A stretch of DNA of 31,147 bases from a virus, in the IMG/VR virus record IMGVR_UViG_3300009502_000145, positions 1-31,147 of that record; one strand, 5' to 3'. Below, in pieces: positions 30,363-31,147 of the stretch. A program made the translations under genes and the position numbers. Within the stretch, counting starts at the first letter, position 1; the number at the start of each line of letters is the position of its first letter. The notes under the pieces are model-generated. The model did no database searches and had not been told where the DNA came from. It saw only the letters and a program-made list of their open reading frames with translations.

Positions 30363-31020
30363 AGGAAAAATTTATGTGGGTCAATCTATAAATATAGAAC
30401 GTAGAGAAGAAGAGTATAGAGGATCAAGATGTAAAGGACAAAAAAAATTGTATTATTCTATTATAAAATATGGTTGGGACAATCATACTCATGAAATAAT
30501 AGAAGAATGTTCTATAGACCAATTAGACGAACGCGAAATATATTGGGGAATGTTTTATGAAGTATTAGGTAAGAATGGATTAAATTGCATGTTGGGGAGT
30601 GGTAAAGGATATGTGAGTGATGATACCTTAGAAAATATAAGAAAATCCATGAAAAATAGAGTGTATTTTCATTCTCCTGAAACTCTAATTAAGATGAGGA
30701 AGCCTAAACCTGAAGGATTTGGTGAAAAAGTAAGTAAAGCTAATCTGGGGAGACATGCTGGTATGAAAGGAAAATCTCAAAAATTTAAAGGAAGAATATC
30801 TCCAAATAAAGGGAATTCATATAGTCATTCTCAAGAATCAAATGAAAAGAAATATAAACCTATTTTACAATTTGATTTACAATATAATTTTATTAAAGAA
30901 TGGCCCAGTATAAAACAAGCTAAAGAAGATTTAAGTATAGTAAATATATCAGTAGCATTAACGGGAGATAATAAAACAGCTGGTGGATTTATTTGGAAAT
31001 ATAAAAATGAACAAAAATGA
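30310..31020 (+). CDS. GIY-YIG homing endonuclease (copy 3) upstream of terminase
   Basis: The protein has 236 residues from the ATG at 30310, which aligns with the starts of copies 1 and 2. The core is GIYKTVNPKGKIYVGQ, then INIERREEEY with the arginine, and LDEREIYWGMFYEVLG for the acidic segment. NUMOD3-like motifs follow (DDTLENIRKSMKNR, PETLIKMRKPKPEG). The end is NUMOD1-like (ILQFDLQYNFIKEWPSIKQA ... AGGFIWKYK). The final TGA overlaps the terminase ATG (ATGA), so expression of the two is probably linked. The terminase gene's 5' end is the likely homing target. Confidence 0.88.
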   Translation: MAKQRLGTIGIYKTVNPKGKIYVGQSINIERREEEYRGSRCKGQKKLYYSIIKYGWDNHTHEIIEECSIDQLDEREIYWGMFYEVLGKNGLNCMLGSGKGYVSDDTLENIRKSMKNRVYFHSPETLIKMRKPKPEGFGEKVSKANLGRHAGMKGKSQKFKGRISPNKGNSYSHSQESNEKKYKPILQFDLQYNFIKEWPSIKQAKEDLSIVNISVALTGDNKTAGGFIWKYKNEQK

Positions 31021-31147
31021 GTGAATCAGAAAATATAAAAGTAAATAGTCAAGATATTAAACAAATAATGCGTTCTGAATATATGAAGTCAGCTTCTGAC
31101 CCTATATATTTTTTACGTAAATATTGTTTTATATCGCACCCTCAGCG
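31017..31147 (+). CDS. 17: Probable terminase large subunit, N-terminal fragment (runs off the window)
   Basis: Forty-three codons are visible from the ATG overlapping the HEG stop. After a short leader (MSESENIKVNSQDIKQIMRS) comes EYMKSASDPIYFLRKYCFIS followed by HPQR. The segment DP.YF..KYC.I.HP is typical of the start of T4 gp17-like terminases of this phage type, just before the ATPase domain. In that family the protein is the DNA-packaging motor and headful nuclease. The Walker motifs would lie beyond the right edge, so the call rests on the N-terminal signature alone. The symbol is by homology to T4. Confidence 0.72.
   Translation, partial: MSESENIKVNSQDIKQIMRSEYMKSASDPIYFLRKYCFISHPQ

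Noticed and set aside
1-31147. CRISPR arrays, tRNA genes, insertion sequences and integrase or attachment sites.
   Set aside because: I looked for regular direct repeats, cloverleaf-like segments, transposase motifs and recombinase motifs and found none that could be supported.

Overview
The window reads as part of the late region of a large, AT-rich, T4-like contractile-tailed phage (myovirus). The recognisable anchors are a GPW/gp25-type baseplate wedge protein (3625-4038), a gp6-type wedge protein (4039-5880), a probable gp5-like hub/spike (583-1773), a 1733-residue baseplate protein (7397-12598) and the first 43 codons of what looks like the gp17-type large terminase (31017 to the right edge). 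Every supported gene is on the + strand and packing is tight, with many stop/start overlaps. No start codon I checked has a clear Shine-Dalgarno sequence; A/T-rich leaders precede them instead. Together with the low GC this suggests a Bacteroidota host, but nothing in the sequence proves it.

Layout. 1-228 is a leader with the possible tail end of an upstream gene. 229-12598 is a baseplate/tail block. 12601-13486 is a late promoter followed by an inserted homing endonuclease gene (HEG). 13490-16393 holds four more virion-type proteins, two of them paralogous at the C-terminus. 16419-18754 holds small acidic/lysine-rich proteins, several starting with short shared N-terminal modules. 18776-19870 is a calcineurin-like phosphoesterase. 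20010-23251 holds an HNH endonuclease, a P-loop kinase, two conserved-looking proteins of unknown role and a frameshifted gene, closed by a terminator at 23308. 23445-28858 alternates small genes, an FAD-dependent oxidoreductase and a P-loop ATPase with three more HEGs. 28903-30078 holds two REEI-leader proteins, closed by a terminator at 30111. 30213-31020 is the last HEG, directly overlapping the terminase start.

Two systems stand out. First, there are six free-standing HEGs of three nuclease folds (four GIY-YIG, one HNH, one PD-(D/E)XK/Vsr-like). All six carry the exact 10-mer TATGTATAAT upstream, usually with an AYTTTY box 17 nt before its TATAAT. Virion and other phage genes use a different signal, TATTTATAAT(A)AAA, without that box. 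Three of the GIY-YIG genes are further overlapped at the 5' end by a homologous 49-codon ORF in another frame, with the same 97-nt offset and 53-nt overlap each time. Second, several non-baseplate proteins share short N-terminal modules (FDLKAYLGSKRLLTEN; MKKSE...REEI) attached to unrelated bodies. These could be capsid-targeting or prohead-cleavage leaders like those of T4 internal proteins.

Three single-base indels (about 22670, 22852 and 29990-30010) break otherwise coherent genes. They may be sequencing errors or real decay. I see no tRNA, CRISPR array, insertion sequence or minus-strand gene. No gene-free stretch exceeds 300 bases; the longest are 1-228 and 23252-23444.
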